The notes: a model not told the origin generated them from the letters alone. A DNA stretch of 40,436 nucleotides from CAXBCP01 sp963974055 (GCA_963974055.1 CAXBCP010000038.1:1-40436), one strand, 5' to 3'. Numbered from the stretch's first letter, positions 1 to 8,880 are shown. Numbers and translations: made by a program.

Positions 1-1334
1 AAGCCCGAAAACGCCCAGCGCTGATGCGGATAGAAGAAATTGCGGTAGCTGACCCGCGCATGGCCCGGCGGGGTGGCGCAGCTGGCGCCGCGCAGCACCA
101 TCTGGTTGACCATGAACTTGCCGTTATATTCGCCGACCGCGCCGGCGGCGGCGGCGAATCCGGGATAGGGCGCATAGGCGCTCTGTGTCCATTCCCAGAC
201 ATCGCCCATCATCTGCGACGGCCGGTCGGCGCGGGCGGCCCCGGCAGGCATCGGGCGCAGGAAGCCGCTTTCCAGCCGGTTGGCGTCGGATCCGGAATCG
301 TTTGCGCAGCCGAACCGGCGTGCCGCGATTTCCCATTCGGCTTCTGTCGGCAGCCGCTTGCCCGCCCAGGCCGCATAGGCCGCGGCTTCGTAAAAGCTGA
401 CATGGCCGACCGGCGCGTCGGGATAGATCGGGCACATGCCCGCAAAGGTGAACTCGTCCCAGCTGCCGTCGGCGTTTTCCTGCCAGTAGAGCGGCGCCGT
501 CCAGTTCTGTTCCCGAACGACGGCCCAGCCGTCGGCATGCCAGAATTCGGCGCGGGCATAGCCGGCGTCTTCGATGAATTCCCGGTATTCGGCATTGGTG
601 ACGGCGCGCGAAGCGATCGAAAAATCGCCGACCAGGGCCTCGTGGGCCGGGCCTTCGTTGTCGAAAGCGAAGGCGCTTTCGCCGTCTTCGGCACTGTCGG
701 GGCCGTCGCCGTCCGCATCTGCCGCGTGATGGCCGATCCGGTAGGTGCCGCCCGGCACGTCGAACCAGTCGAGCGTATGGGTGTCGCGCACCCCTGCCGG
801 TTCCTTCCTGCGATAGGCCGGCGCCAGCGGATTGCAGGACAGGACATGCTTGATATCCATCAGGATCAGTTCCTGATGCTGCTGTTCGTGATGCAGGCCG
901 AGTTCCAGCAGCGCCGCGATTTCGTCCGTTAGATCTTCGGCGGCCACGAACTCCGATATGGCCGCATCGACATGGGCGCGATAGGCGAGCACCCGGTCGA
1001 GCGCCGGACGCGTCAGCAGGCCGCGGTCCGGGCGCGCATGCCGGGGCCCCACCGCTTCGTAGTATGAATTGAACAGGTAGTTGAAGTCGGGATCGAATTC
1101 CGAATATCCCGGCGCATGGGGCTTCAGGACGAAGGTTTCGAAAAACCAGGTGACATGCGCCAGGTGCCATTTCGTCGGGCTGACATCCGGCATCGACTGA
1201 ACCTGCTGATCCTCGGCCGACAGCCCGGCAGCTAGCGCTTCGGACTGTCCGCGGATTTCCGCGAACCGGTCCATGTAGTTGCCGTTATTCGAAGGGCGCG
1301 GTTTCTGTGCGTGAATCGACGGTTCGGTCGGCAT
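1..1334 (-). CDS. egtB: EgtB, iron-dependent ergothioneine sulfoxide synthase (C-terminus cut by window edge)
   Basis: The frame is open from ATG 1334 to the left edge, giving about 444 residues, so only the last few of a usual 420-450 residue EgtB should be missing. It joins oxygen to hercynine and a thiol donor (gamma-glutamylcysteine or cysteine) to make the sulfoxide precursor of ergothioneine. The N-terminal DinB_2-type half has WHLAH at about 56-60 and HHEQQHQE at about 148-155, which supply the three-histidine iron site (HxxxHxE). The C-terminal half is a formylglycine-generating-enzyme fold, with a GDVWEWT signature and a typical family end (SYRNFFYPHQRWAF). In-frame reading shows no break. 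It lies downstream of grpE on the same strand but 181 bp away, so it probably has its own promoter. EgtD, the hercynine-forming partner, is not in the window and could lie just left of it. The call is firm; the choice of sulfur donor is not readable here. Confidence 0.93.
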   Translation of the reverse strand, partial: MPTEPSIHAQKPRPSNNGNYMDRFAEIRGQSEALAAGLSAEDQQVQSMPDVSPTKWHLAHVTWFFETFVLKPHAPGYSEFDPDFNYLFNSYYEAVGPRHARPDRGLLTRPALDRVLAYRAHVDAAISEFVAAEDLTDEIAALLELGLHHEQQHQELILMDIKHVLSCNPLAPAYRRKEPAGVRDTHTLDWFDVPGGTYRIGHHAADADGDGPDSAEDGESAFAFDNEGPAHEALVGDFSIASRAVTNAEYREFIEDAGYARAEFWHADGWAVVREQNWTAPLYWQENADGSWDEFTFAGMCPIYPDAPVGHVSFYEAAAYAAWAGKRLPTEAEWEIAARRFGCANDSGSDANRLESGFLRPMPAGAARADRPSQMMGDVWEWTQSAYAPYPGFAAAAGAVGEYNGKFMVNQMVLRGASCATPPGHARVSYRNFFYPHQRWAFSG

Positions 1335-1336
1335 GC

Positions 1337-1405
1337 TCGTATCCCGTTTGTGCCATTGCCATTGCCGTTTAAGTGTCCCGGGCCGCCGGCGCGACCGGGA
1401 TACGA
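1337..1405 (-). repeat. Inverted repeat in the egtB leader overlapping its ribosome-binding site
   Basis: Two perfect 10-bp arms lie in the gap between grpE and egtB: TCGTATCCCG at 1337-1346 and its exact complement CGGGATACGA at 1396-1405, 49 bp apart. In egtB mRNA the second arm ends two bases before the start codon and contains the GGGA that would serve as Shine-Dalgarno. Pairing would close a long leader hairpin over the initiation site. The arms are seen directly; the regulatory role is inference. The rest of the 181-bp gap shows no convincing sigma70 promoter. Confidence 0.5.
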
Positions 1406-1515
1406 TCGCTTGAAGTGGCGTCAGCCTAGCCCGGCCCGTGAAGCGTGACAACCGGCTGATCGCACCGGTCGCCGGGGCGGCGCCGCCACCGCGGCCGAAC
1501 GGGCGCCGCAGGCGG

Positions 1516-2160
1516 TCAGGCCGTCGTATCGACCTGGTCGCCCGGTCCCGACGGCGCCGGAACGGCCTTGGCGATACCGACCTTGGCGGGGCGGAGCAGC
1601 CGGTCATGGATCACGTATCCGGTCTCGATAACCTGCAGGACGGTGCCGTTATCGGCATCGGGGCTCGGGATTTCGAACATGGCTTCATGGAATTGCGGGT
1701 CGAACTTTTCGCCCATGGGCTCGATCTTCTTGATGCCGTGGCGTTCCAGTGCCGACAGCAGGTCTTTTTCGGTCAGGGCGACGCCCTCGATAAAAGCGAC
1801 CAGGGCGGCGCCGTCGGGATCGCCTTCTTCGGGGATCGATTCGATCGCACGGCGCAGGTTGTCGCCGACCGACAGCATGTCGCGCGCGAAATTGGCGGCA
1901 CTGTATTTCAGTGCGTCCTCGCGGTCTTTCTGGGCGCGGCGGCGCAGGTTTTCCATGTCCGCCAGCGCCCGCAGCAGCTTGTCCTTCAGTTCGGCGATCT
2001 CGGCTTCGGGACCGGCGGCCGGATCGTCGGTATCGGCGGCTTCATCGGCTTCTTCCTGCTCGGCGGCGGCGAGCGCCTCTTCGATCGCCATGTCTTCGGC
2101 CGTGGGGCCGCTATCGTTGGCCGCTTCCGGGGTATCGTCGTTCTTTTCCTGTTCGCTCAC
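1516..2160 (-). CDS. grpE: GrpE, nucleotide exchange factor of DnaK
   Basis: This 214-residue protein releases ADP from DnaK in the cytoplasmic DnaK-DnaJ-GrpE chaperone cycle. The first 55 residues are acidic and low in complexity. They lead into the long dimerising helix (about 52-100, with ADMENLRRRAQKDREDALKY) and the C-terminal beta domain with the family signature around KFDPQFHEAMFEIP and GYVIHDRLLRPAKV. The start is GTG at 2160. It lies 74 bp downstream of hrcA on the same strand, the common hrcA-grpE arrangement. dnaK and dnaJ are not in the window. The extended acidic N-terminus is usual in alphaproteobacteria. Confidence 0.97.
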   Translation of the reverse strand: MSEQEKNDDTPEAANDSGPTAEDMAIEEALAAAEQEEADEAADTDDPAAGPEAEIAELKDKLLRALADMENLRRRAQKDREDALKYSAANFARDMLSVGDNLRRAIESIPEEGDPDGAALVAFIEGVALTEKDLLSALERHGIKKIEPMGEKFDPQFHEAMFEIPSPDADNGTVLQVIETGYVIHDRLLRPAKVGIAKAVPAPSGPGDQVDTTA

Positions 2161-2234
2161 GTTCTCTGCTTTCTTTTCGAATGATCCGGTCCGGCGGGTT
2201 CGGCCCGGGTTACCTGCGGGTCAGACCTATAGGA

Positions 2235-3311
2235 CTATCCGATCAGGCGGTCGATCACTTTTGCGGTGTAATCAACCATGGGAATGATCCGCGCGTAATT
2301 CAACCGCGTCGGCCCGATGACCCCGATCGCGCCGACGATCGTCTGGCTTTCGCCCTTGAACGGGGCGACCACCAGCGAACAGCCGGCCTGATCGAACAAT
2401 GTGTTTTCCGCGCCGATAAATATCTGGACGCCGTCGGCGGCCTCGGTGACGTCGAGCAGCTTGACGAGAAGTTCCTCGGTTTCCAGCGCCTGGAAAAGCC
2501 CGCGCACGCGTTCCAGGTCCTGGACGGCCGATATCTCGTCGAGCAGCCGGGACTGTCCCTTGACGATCAGCGTGCCGCTCGACCCGCTGCCGTTACCCGT
2601 CGCACCGGTGCCCGCCCAGGCCGCGAGACCGGCGTCGATCAGGCTGGCCGTGATCGCGTCGATCTGGGCGCGGCGCTGTTCGATTTCGCCGGCAATGGCG
2701 CGCCGGGCGCCGTTTATCGTCTTGCCGGCGAGACGCGCGTTCAGGTAATTGCCGGCCTGGACCAGCGCCGACGGCGGCGTGCCTGGCGGCATGTCGATGA
2801 TGCGGTTTTCGACAAAGCCGTCATCCGTCACCAGGACGGCGAGCACGCGCCCGTCGCCAAGGTTGACGAATTCGATATGTTTCAGCGGCCGGGCGGTCTT
2901 CGGCGCGACGACGATCCCGGCGCATTGGGCAAGCCCGGACAGCAGCGACGTCGCCTGTCCCAGCGCCTCGTTCAGGTTCATCCCGTGATTGACGCAGCGC
3001 GCTTCGATGTTTTCGCGTTCTTCGGCGCTCAGGTCGCCGATTTCCAGCAGCCCGTCGACGAACAGGCGCAGGCCCGCATCGGTCGGCAGCCGCCCGGCGG
3101 ATGTGTGCGGCGCATAAAGCAGCCCCATATCCTCCAGGTCCGCCATCACGTTGCGGATCGTGGCCGGCGATACCGGGACTTTCAGGCGCCGCGACAGCGT
3201 GCGCGATCCCACGGGCCCGCCATCGGCGACATACGCCTCGACGATCTCGCGGAAGACCTCACGCGATCTGTCGTTCAGGGTACTGATTATACTGGAATTC
3301 GGATTGTTCAT
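2235..3311 (-). CDS. hrcA: HrcA, heat-inducible transcription repressor
   Basis: HrcA is a dimeric repressor that binds the CIRCE operator of heat-shock operons and depends on GroEL for folding. The 358-residue protein has the N-terminal winged helix (about 10-75; SPATIRNVMADLEDMGLLYAPHTSAGR region), a GAF-like middle and the family C-terminal end (GPTRLNYARIIPMVDYTAKVIDRL). The start at 3311 gives a typical N-terminus. It is divergent from rph, a frequent alphaproteobacterial arrangement, and is followed by grpE. I saw no CIRCE inverted repeat in front of it, so the operon does not look self-repressed through that element. Residues about 235-250 hold a Gly/Ser-rich insertion, probably a surface loop. 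Confidence 0.97.
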   Translation of the reverse strand: MNNPNSSIISTLNDRSREVFREIVEAYVADGGPVGSRTLSRRLKVPVSPATIRNVMADLEDMGLLYAPHTSAGRLPTDAGLRLFVDGLLEIGDLSAEERENIEARCVNHGMNLNEALGQATSLLSGLAQCAGIVVAPKTARPLKHIEFVNLGDGRVLAVLVTDDGFVENRIIDMPPGTPPSALVQAGNYLNARLAGKTINGARRAIAGEIEQRRAQIDAITASLIDAGLAAWAGTGATGNGSGSSGTLIVKGQSRLLDEISAVQDLERVRGLFQALETEELLVKLLDVTEAADGVQIFIGAENTLFDQAGCSLVVAPFKGESQTIVGAIGVIGPTRLNYARIIPMVDYTAKVIDRLIG

Positions 3312-3333
3312 TTCATCACCGAAGTGCCCCCGG

Positions 3334-3361
3334 AATGTAGTGTTGGCCGGGTTTTTGTCAA
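3334..3361 (-). promoter_or_regulatory. Predicted sigma70-type promoter of hrcA-grpE
   Basis: Read on the minus strand there is a perfect -35 TTGACA (3361-3356), a 16-bp spacer and a -10-like TACATT (3339-3334, four of six consensus positions), 22 bp before the hrcA start codon. The spacer is one base short of optimal. It lacks the CTTG core of an RpoH promoter, so basal rather than heat-shock control is suggested. Confidence 0.5.
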
Positions 3362-3481
3362 TCTTTGCAGCAATATGACCCGACCGATGACGCGTCCGCC
3401 CGCCGGAGCGACAGACAGACCGCTTTACGGGGCCGCCCCGCTTGGATAGCTTGCGCCCACTTTCCGAAACAGGAGAAACAT

Positions 3482-4198
3482 ATGCGCCCGTCCGGCCGCT
3501 CCCCCGACCAGATGCGATCCGTGAGGCTCGAAACCGGGTTCACCACCTATGCCGAAGGTTCGTGCCTCGCGAAATTCGGCGATACCCACGTGCTGTGCAA
3601 CGCGACCGTCGAAGAACGCGTGCCGCCGTGGATGCGCAATTCGGGTCGCGGCTGGGTAACGGCCGAATACGGCATGCTGCCGCGGTCCACCCATACCCGC
3701 ACCGACCGCGAAGCCGCCCGCGGCAAGCAATCGGGCCGGACCCAGGAAATCCAGCGCCTTATCGGCCGCTCCCTGCGCGCGGTGGTGGATCTCGAGGCAC
3801 TGGGCGAACGCCAGATCCGCATCGACTGCGACGTCATCCAGGCGGATGGCGGCACCCGGACGGCATCGATCACCGGCGCCTATGTGGCGCTGAAGATTGC
3901 GACGGCGGGGCTGCTCCGCTCGGGCCTGCTCAAGACCGATCCCGTGCACAGCTCGATCGCCGCGATATCCTGCGGCATTTACCAGGGCACCCCGGTGCTC
4001 GACCTCGACTATGCCGAGGATTCGAACGCCGAGGCGGATGCCAATTTCGTGCTGACCGGTGCCGGCGGCATTGTCGAAATCCAGGGCACGGCCGAAGCCG
4101 ATCCGTTTTCCGAGGACGCTTTCCTGCAGCTGATGGAGCTTGCCAAGAAGGGCGTCGGCGAACTGACCACCGCCCAGACCATGGCGCTGGCGGAATAA
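3482..4198 (+). CDS. rph: RNase PH
   Basis: This phosphorolytic 3'-5' exoribonuclease trims tRNA 3' ends and takes part in RNA turnover as a hexameric ring. The protein is 238 residues, the standard family length, with the N-terminal GRSPDQMRSVRLETGF motif, the phosphate-binding RTQEIQRLIGRSLRA stretch (about 86-100) and DCDVIQADGGTRTASITGA (about 115-133). The frame is open upstream, but ATG 3482 has an AGGAG 6 bp ahead and matches the family N-terminus, so it was chosen. It heads an rph-rdgB-hemW operon, with rdgB starting 21 bp after its stop. Confidence 0.97.
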   Translation: MRPSGRSPDQMRSVRLETGFTTYAEGSCLAKFGDTHVLCNATVEERVPPWMRNSGRGWVTAEYGMLPRSTHTRTDREAARGKQSGRTQEIQRLIGRSLRAVVDLEALGERQIRIDCDVIQADGGTRTASITGAYVALKIATAGLLRSGLLKTDPVHSSIAAISCGIYQGTPVLDLDYAEDSNAEADANFVLTGAGGIVEIQGTAEADPFSEDAFLQLMELAKKGVGELTTAQTMALAE

Positions 4199-4219
4199 AA
4201 GCGGGACAGGAAGAATAGG

Positions 4220-4825
4220 ATGGCGCGCGCCTTCACCGAAAAGAAGCTGGTCATCGCCAGCCACAATCCCGGCAAGGTCCGCGAGATCGCGGAGCTTCTC
4301 AGCCCTTGGTCCATCGAGGTTGTTTCGGCAGCGGAACTAAATCTGCCCGAACCGGAGGAAACCGGCGATACATTCGTTGCGAATGCGAAACTAAAGGCGG
4401 ATTCTGCGGCGTTCGGGGCGAATCTGCCGGCGCTGGCCGACGATTCCGGTCTTGCGGTCGATGCGCTGGACGGGGCGCCCGGTATCTATTCCGCCCGCTG
4501 GGGCGGCGAGGCCAAGGATTTCGATGCCGCGATGGCGCGGGTCAACGCGGAAATCGGCGAAAATCCGGACCGCGGGGCCCGTTTCGTCTGTGCTCTCGCC
4601 CTGACCTGGCCGGACGGCCATTGCGAAATTTTCGAAGGCGACGTGCGCGGCACCCTTGTATGGCCGCCCCGCGGCGACAAGGGCTTCGGCTACGATCCGA
4701 TGTTTCTGGCCGATGGCGATTCCGGCACCTATGGCGAGATCGACCAGGTGAAAAAACACGACAGCAGCCACCGCGCGGCGGCGTTCGCGAAGCTCATCGA
4801 CGCCTGTTTTCCGCCGGTTTCCTGA
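4220..4825 (+). CDS. rdgB: RdgB, dITP/XTP pyrophosphatase
   Basis: RdgB hydrolyses non-canonical purine triphosphates (dITP, XTP, ITP) to monophosphates, keeping them out of DNA and RNA. The 201-residue protein has the HAM1/RdgB marks: SHNPGK at 14-19, the metal/catalytic Asp pair in ALADDSGLAVDAL (about 74-75), GFGYDPMF (about 155) and the closing SHRAAAFAK. ATG 4220 is the only start that gives the normal N-terminus. It is the second gene of the rph-rdgB-hemW operon, a very common pairing in alphaproteobacteria. Confidence 0.97.
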   Translation: MARAFTEKKLVIASHNPGKVREIAELLSPWSIEVVSAAELNLPEPEETGDTFVANAKLKADSAAFGANLPALADDSGLAVDALDGAPGIYSARWGGEAKDFDAAMARVNAEIGENPDRGARFVCALALTWPDGHCEIFEGDVRGTLVWPPRGDKGFGYDPMFLADGDSGTYGEIDQVKKHDSSHRAAAFAKLIDACFPPVS

Positions 4826-4836
4826 CGGCCCGGCGG

Positions 4837-6054
4837 ATGGCGGCGTCCCGGAATACCGATCGCCCCGCCGATACGCGCGCCGATACCCCCGCCGACGGCG
4901 CCGTGCCCGGCGGGTTCGGCCTTTACGTCCACTGGCCGTTCTGCGTTTCCAAATGTCCCTATTGCGACTTCAACTCCCATGTCGCCGATACCGTCGATCC
5001 CGATGCCTGGCAGCGGAACCTGTTGGCCGAACTGGATCATTACGGAACCAAAACAAAAGGCCGCCGGCTCGACAGCGTATTCTTCGGTGGCGGCACCCCG
5101 TCGCTCATGCCGCCGGAAATTACGGCGGCCCTGCTCGACCGGCTGGCGGTGTACTGGACCCTCTCCCCGGACCTGGAAATTACCCTGGAAGCCAATCCTT
5201 CATCGGTGGAAGCGCAGAAATTCAACGATTTTCGGGCTGCCGGGGTGAACCGGGTATCTGTCGGAATCCAGTCCTTCGACGATGCCGCCCTGAAATTCCT
5301 TGGCCGCGCCCATTCCGCTTCGGAGGCCCTCGAGGCCATTTCGATAGCGGAACGAGTCTTTGAACGCGTATCTTTCGACCTGATTTATGCCCTGCCCGGG
5401 CAGACCCGCGAGGCGTGGACGGCGGAGCTCGCCGCCGCCCTGGCCCGCGGTTACGGCCACCTGTCGCTGTACCAGCTGACCATCGAAAAGGGCACGCCGT
5501 TCTATGCCGCCTACCGAAACGGGGCGTTCGACCTGCCGGATGACGATCTGGCGGCCGATTTATACGAAATAACAGCCGATATGACGTCAAAATCGGACCT
5601 TCCGGCCTATGAAGTGTCGAACTACGCCAGAACGGGGCAGGAAAGCCGTCATAACCTGGTATATTGGCGCGGCGGCGACTATGTCGGCATCGGACCGGGT
5701 GCCCATGGCCGCCTGACCCTGGCACAGGGCTGCATCCGTACCGAGCAGGTGCCGTCCCCGGCGGGATGGCTTGCCGCGGTTGCCGCGGACGGCCATGCCA
5801 CGCGAGTGGCCGCCGATATCCCGTCAGCGGAGCGGGCGGACGAATTGCTGATGATGGGGCTGCGGCTCACCGATGGGATCGACCGGGCGCTGTATGAACG
5901 GATTATCGGCATGCCGCTCGACGACAGCCTCGATGGCGACCGGGTCGCGGCGTTGTCGGCCGCGGGGCTCGTGGTCTCGGATCGGCGCGGCCTCCGCGCG
6001 ACGCCGGCGGGAATGCAGCGCCTGAACGCCGTAATCGCTGCTATTTCCGTCTGA
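4837..6054 (+). CDS. hemW: HemW, radical SAM heme chaperone
   Basis: HemW is a radical-SAM-fold protein related to HemN that carries heme to respiratory enzymes; it was formerly annotated as oxygen-independent coproporphyrinogen oxidase. The cluster motif CVSKCPYC (C36, C40, C43) is present, as are GGGTPS (about 83), the SAM-binding GVNRVSVGIQSF stretch and the C-terminal HemN domain. The three-cysteine motif lacks the fourth Cys of true HemN (HemN has CxxxCxxCxC; here the residue after the intervening one is Phe-Asn), which supports HemW. The frame is open far upstream; ATG 4837, 11 bp after rdgB, gives a normal 405-residue protein. The first 25 residues are Asp/Ala/Pro-rich and not conserved. 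Confidence 0.94.
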   Translation: MAASRNTDRPADTRADTPADGAVPGGFGLYVHWPFCVSKCPYCDFNSHVADTVDPDAWQRNLLAELDHYGTKTKGRRLDSVFFGGGTPSLMPPEITAALLDRLAVYWTLSPDLEITLEANPSSVEAQKFNDFRAAGVNRVSVGIQSFDDAALKFLGRAHSASEALEAISIAERVFERVSFDLIYALPGQTREAWTAELAAALARGYGHLSLYQLTIEKGTPFYAAYRNGAFDLPDDDLAADLYEITADMTSKSDLPAYEVSNYARTGQESRHNLVYWRGGDYVGIGPGAHGRLTLAQGCIRTEQVPSPAGWLAAVAADGHATRVAADIPSAERADELLMMGLRLTDGIDRALYERIIGMPLDDSLDGDRVAALSAAGLVVSDRRGLRATPAGMQRLNAVIAAISV

Positions 6055-6057
6055 ATC

Positions 6058-6077
6058 CGGTCATTGGGACCGCTTTT
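6058..6077 (+). terminator. Weak intrinsic terminator after hemW
   Basis: A short stem CGGTC/GACCG (6058-6062 with 6068-6072, five-base loop) is followed by CTTTT. It lies in the 27-bp gap between the converging hemW and the LpoA-like gene. The stem is short and the T run brief, so termination may be partial. Confidence 0.45.
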
Positions 6078-6081
6078 GCGT

Positions 6082-7554
6082 TCAGTTCGCCAGGATTACG
6101 AAACTTTTCCGCGCCGGATCGATGATTTTACTGCCGTCCGGGGTCACTTCGCGCACTTCAAGGCTCCGTTCCGCGAGCCCGTCGGGTAGAAAGCGGAACA
6201 AACCGCCGATTCCCGCGAAACCGGATTCCGTGGTCAGCGTTTCGCGGTCGTATGTCGCACCGCCCTCCTGGGACCCCAGGATCGCGGCCAGCGCCACCAG
6301 GTCGTAGGCGGTGCGGCCCAGCGGATGCGGTTCGGTTTCGAACATGGCCTGGAAATTACGACTGAATTCGCGCCCCGATCCCGCCGGCGGCGCGGCAAAC
6401 CAGCTGCCGACAAGGGACGGCTCCCGCCCGGTGCCTTCGGCCGCCCAGCTGGCAAGGCCGAGAACCCGGACTTTTTTCGTATCGATATCGAAATTACCCA
6501 GTTGTGCCGCCATGTTTACGAGTTCCGGCCCGCTCGCCGCGACGAGCAGCCCGTCAAACGCGACCGGGCCGAACGTCTCGAGGATATCGAGTCGCGCCAT
6601 CGTGCGTTTCGACACTTCGTCCTCCCGGCCGGCCAGCGCCTTTTTCTGGGCCAGCAGCGCGGCGCGCCGGGTGTCGTAATCCCCGATCGCCTGCACCGCC
6701 TGCACGATTTCATCCGTCGACGCGCCGAATTCCCGGCTGCGCACCAGATCGATCCCCGCCTGCTGCGCCGCCTCGCGGGCCGCCGCCAGCGCACGGGCGC
6801 CGAACGGTCCGGACGGCACCAGCGCACCCAGCCGGCGAACGCCGCGCCGTGCCGCATAGGCGATCACCCGGTCGATCTGCGTTTCCGGCAGAAGCCCCGA
6901 CAGGTACACCCCGGGCTCCGCGACATCCCGGTCGTTGGAAAACGCCAGAATATTCAGCCCGGCGCGCTGCACCACCGGCGCCGCGGCCCGGACCGCTTCC
7001 GAGAATACCGGCCCGATCACCAGCTTCACGCCGTCGGCAACGGCTTTTTCGGCGGCGATCGCCGCGCCGTCGGCGGTGCCGCCGGTATCGTAGGGATGCA
7101 GCGAAAAATCACCGTCCGCCACATCGAACAGCGCCAGGATCGCCGCATCGAGCGCGGACCGGCCGAGTGCGGCACGCGGACCGCTGAGCGGCAGCAGCAG
7201 CGCAACCCGGGTTTCGTTCGCCATACCGGGCGGCGGTGTCAGCGCAATTGCGCCCGGCGCCGACGCGGCACCCGGCAGCGCGGCACCCGGCGTCGCGGGA
7301 TTTGCGGGTACCGCCGTCGGCGGCTGCGATCCCGCTTCGCCCGGCAGGGGCGATTCGACCCGGCTGGATACGGCAGGACCGTTCAGGGGCGCGCCGCCTG
7401 CCGTGTTGCGTCCCGCGCCGGTTCCCGTATTCTCGCATCCGCCAAGCGCCAGCCCTGCCAGGACGGCGCAGGCTGCCGCCACTGCCGCCCCGGATGCCCG
7501 ACCTGCACGCCGGCCGCGGGACGGAATATTGAAACTGCCGGAAAATAGCCTCAT
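6082..7554 (-). CDS. LpoA-like lipoprotein (penicillin-binding protein activator family)
   Basis: The protein is a 490-residue outer-membrane-type lipoprotein with a type I periplasmic-binding-protein fold. A hydrophobic signal (about 22-39) ends in a lipobox LGGC with C40. A Pro/Ala/Gly-rich linker follows to about 105, then the PBP core beginning ETRVALLLPLSGPRAALGRSALDAA. In enterobacteria LpoA activates PBP1A; in alphaproteobacteria this family is annotated by homology only. The frame is open to 7689, but ATG 7554 places the signal correctly. It faces rsmI with only two bases between the two possible start codons, echoing the yraM-yraL divergence of E. coli. A free-standing ligand-binding role is an alternative. 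Confidence 0.85.
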   Translation of the reverse strand: MRLFSGSFNIPSRGRRAGRASGAAVAAACAVLAGLALGGCENTGTGAGRNTAGGAPLNGPAVSSRVESPLPGEAGSQPPTAVPANPATPGAALPGAASAPGAIALTPPPGMANETRVALLLPLSGPRAALGRSALDAAILALFDVADGDFSLHPYDTGGTADGAAIAAEKAVADGVKLVIGPVFSEAVRAAAPVVQRAGLNILAFSNDRDVAEPGVYLSGLLPETQIDRVIAYAARRGVRRLGALVPSGPFGARALAAAREAAQQAGIDLVRSREFGASTDEIVQAVQAIGDYDTRRAALLAQKKALAGREDEVSKRTMARLDILETFGPVAFDGLLVAASGPELVNMAAQLGNFDIDTKKVRVLGLASWAAEGTGREPSLVGSWFAAPPAGSGREFSRNFQAMFETEPHPLGRTAYDLVALAAILGSQEGGATYDRETLTTESGFAGIGGLFRFLPDGLAERSLEVREVTPDGSKIIDPARKSFVILAN

Positions 7555-7556
7555 CG

Positions 7557-8522
7557 ATGGATCCGATTTCTGACGATATGAATGACGGTATGGATGGAAA
7601 TACAACCAACGGCGCGCAGCGTAGTCACGGCGGGCGGCCAAGTAAACGCCGCCAGAAGGCTGCCCCTGGATTGTATATCGTGTCGACACCGATCGGCAAT
7701 CTCGGCGATCTGAGCCCGCGCGCGATCGATATCATGACAGCGGCCGACCTGATCGCCTGCGAGGATACCCGCGTGACCGGCAGGCTGCTTTCGCTCCACG
7801 GTATCGATACCGGTATGACGCCCTATCATGATCACAGTTCTCCCGCCGCGCGCGACAACATCATTCAGCGCCTGAAAGACGGCAAAACCGTGGCACTGGT
7901 CTCGGATGCGGGCACGCCGCTGATTTCCGATCCCGGATACCGCCTCGTGCGCGATGCGGTCGATGCGGGGATCATGGTGACGGCCGCCCCCGGTCCGTCT
8001 TCGCCGCTGACGGCGCTTGTCCTGTCGGGCCTGCCGTCCGACCGTTTTTTCTTCGCCGGCTACCTGCCGCCGAAAGACAAGGCGCGGCGCGATATCCTGG
8101 CCGAAGTCGCCGGGCTCAGGGCGACGCTGATCTTTCTCGAATCCCCGAAACGCCTTGCCGCCTCGGTCGCGGCGATGGCCGATATCCTGGGCGACCGCCC
8201 CGCCGCCGTCGCCCGCGAAATGACCAAGCTGCACGAAGAGGTCCGGCGCGGCGGACTTGTCGACCTTGCCCGCCAGTACGCCGACATGGCGCCGCCGAAG
8301 GGCGAAGCCGTGGTTGTAATCGGCCCGCCCGCAGCGGACGGTGTCGCGGCGGCGGACATCGACGGGATGCTTGCCGACGCGCTGGCGAGCATGAGCGTGC
8401 GCGACGCGGCCGCAACCGTCGCCGCGGCGACGGGGATTCCGCGCAAGGAAATCTATACCCGGGCTCTCGCCATGGCGCGGCCCGCTGCCCCATCCGGCGA
8501 TACGCCCGATGACGGCGAATGA
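7557..8522 (+). CDS. rsmI: RsmI, 16S rRNA 2'-O-ribose methyltransferase (C1402)
   Basis: RsmI uses SAM to methylate the ribose of C1402 in 16S rRNA. The tetrapyrrole-methylase fold is clear: PGLYIVSTPIGNLGDLSPRAI (about 37), the EDTR motif, LVSDAGTPLISDPGYRLV and AAPGPSSPLTALVLSGLPSDRFFF. With ATG 7557 the protein is 321 residues; the first 35 are non-conserved and basic, so ATG 7578 or 7590 is also possible and none has a strong ribosome-binding site. The stop overlaps the yraN start by 14 bp, indicating translational coupling. Confidence 0.96.
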   Translation: MDPISDDMNDGMDGNTTNGAQRSHGGRPSKRRQKAAPGLYIVSTPIGNLGDLSPRAIDIMTAADLIACEDTRVTGRLLSLHGIDTGMTPYHDHSSPAARDNIIQRLKDGKTVALVSDAGTPLISDPGYRLVRDAVDAGIMVTAAPGPSSPLTALVLSGLPSDRFFFAGYLPPKDKARRDILAEVAGLRATLIFLESPKRLAASVAAMADILGDRPAAVAREMTKLHEEVRRGGLVDLARQYADMAPPKGEAVVVIGPPAADGVAAADIDGMLADALASMSVRDAAATVAAATGIPRKEIYTRALAMARPAAPSGDTPDDGE

Positions 8523-8880
8523 CCGCCGACAACGCGAAAAACGCGGCCGCGCGGCCGAGACCCGCGCCGCCTGGGCGCTTCGGCTGAAAGGATACCGGAT
8601 CGCCGGCCGCCGGGTCCGGACGCCCGCAGGCGAAATCGACATGGTGGCGATGCGCGGCGACGTGGTCGCGTTTGTCGAGGTCAAGGCGCGGGCGAGCCTG
8701 GAGCAGGCCGCGGCATCGGTATCGGCCGGCCAGCGGCGGCGGATCGTCCGCGCCGCCGCCCATTACGTCGCCGCCAATCCCGGCCTCGCCGGAATGACCC
8801 ATCGCTTCGACGCGGTGTTTGTCGTGCCGCGCAAATGGCCGTACCATGTAATCAACGCTTGGCCCGAATCGCCCGACTAG
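8509..8880 (+). CDS. yraN: YraN/UPF0102 family endonuclease-like protein
   Basis: A small 123-residue protein with the UPF0102 restriction-endonuclease-like core: GRAAETRAAWALRLKGYRI followed by GEIDMVAMRGDVVAFVEVKAR, which carries the D-(E)xK metal-site pattern of the PD-(D/E)xK fold. The biochemical role of the family is not settled. It overlaps rsmI by 14 bp; this rsmI-yraN pair is conserved widely in proteobacteria. The C-terminal HRFDAVFV is also typical of the family. Confidence 0.92.
   Translation: MTANDRRQREKRGRAAETRAAWALRLKGYRIAGRRVRTPAGEIDMVAMRGDVVAFVEVKARASLEQAAASVSAGQRRRIVRAAAHYVAANPGLAGMTHRFDAVFVVPRKWPYHVINAWPESPD

Noticed and set aside
124..1170. 348-codon Arg/Gly/Ala-rich minus frame at the left end
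   Set aside because: A different minus frame encodes EgtB with all its motifs; this one is its shadow.
3312..3481. CIRCE operator between hrcA and rph
   Set aside because: No TTAGCACTC-N9-GAGTGCTAA-like repeat is present in the gap.
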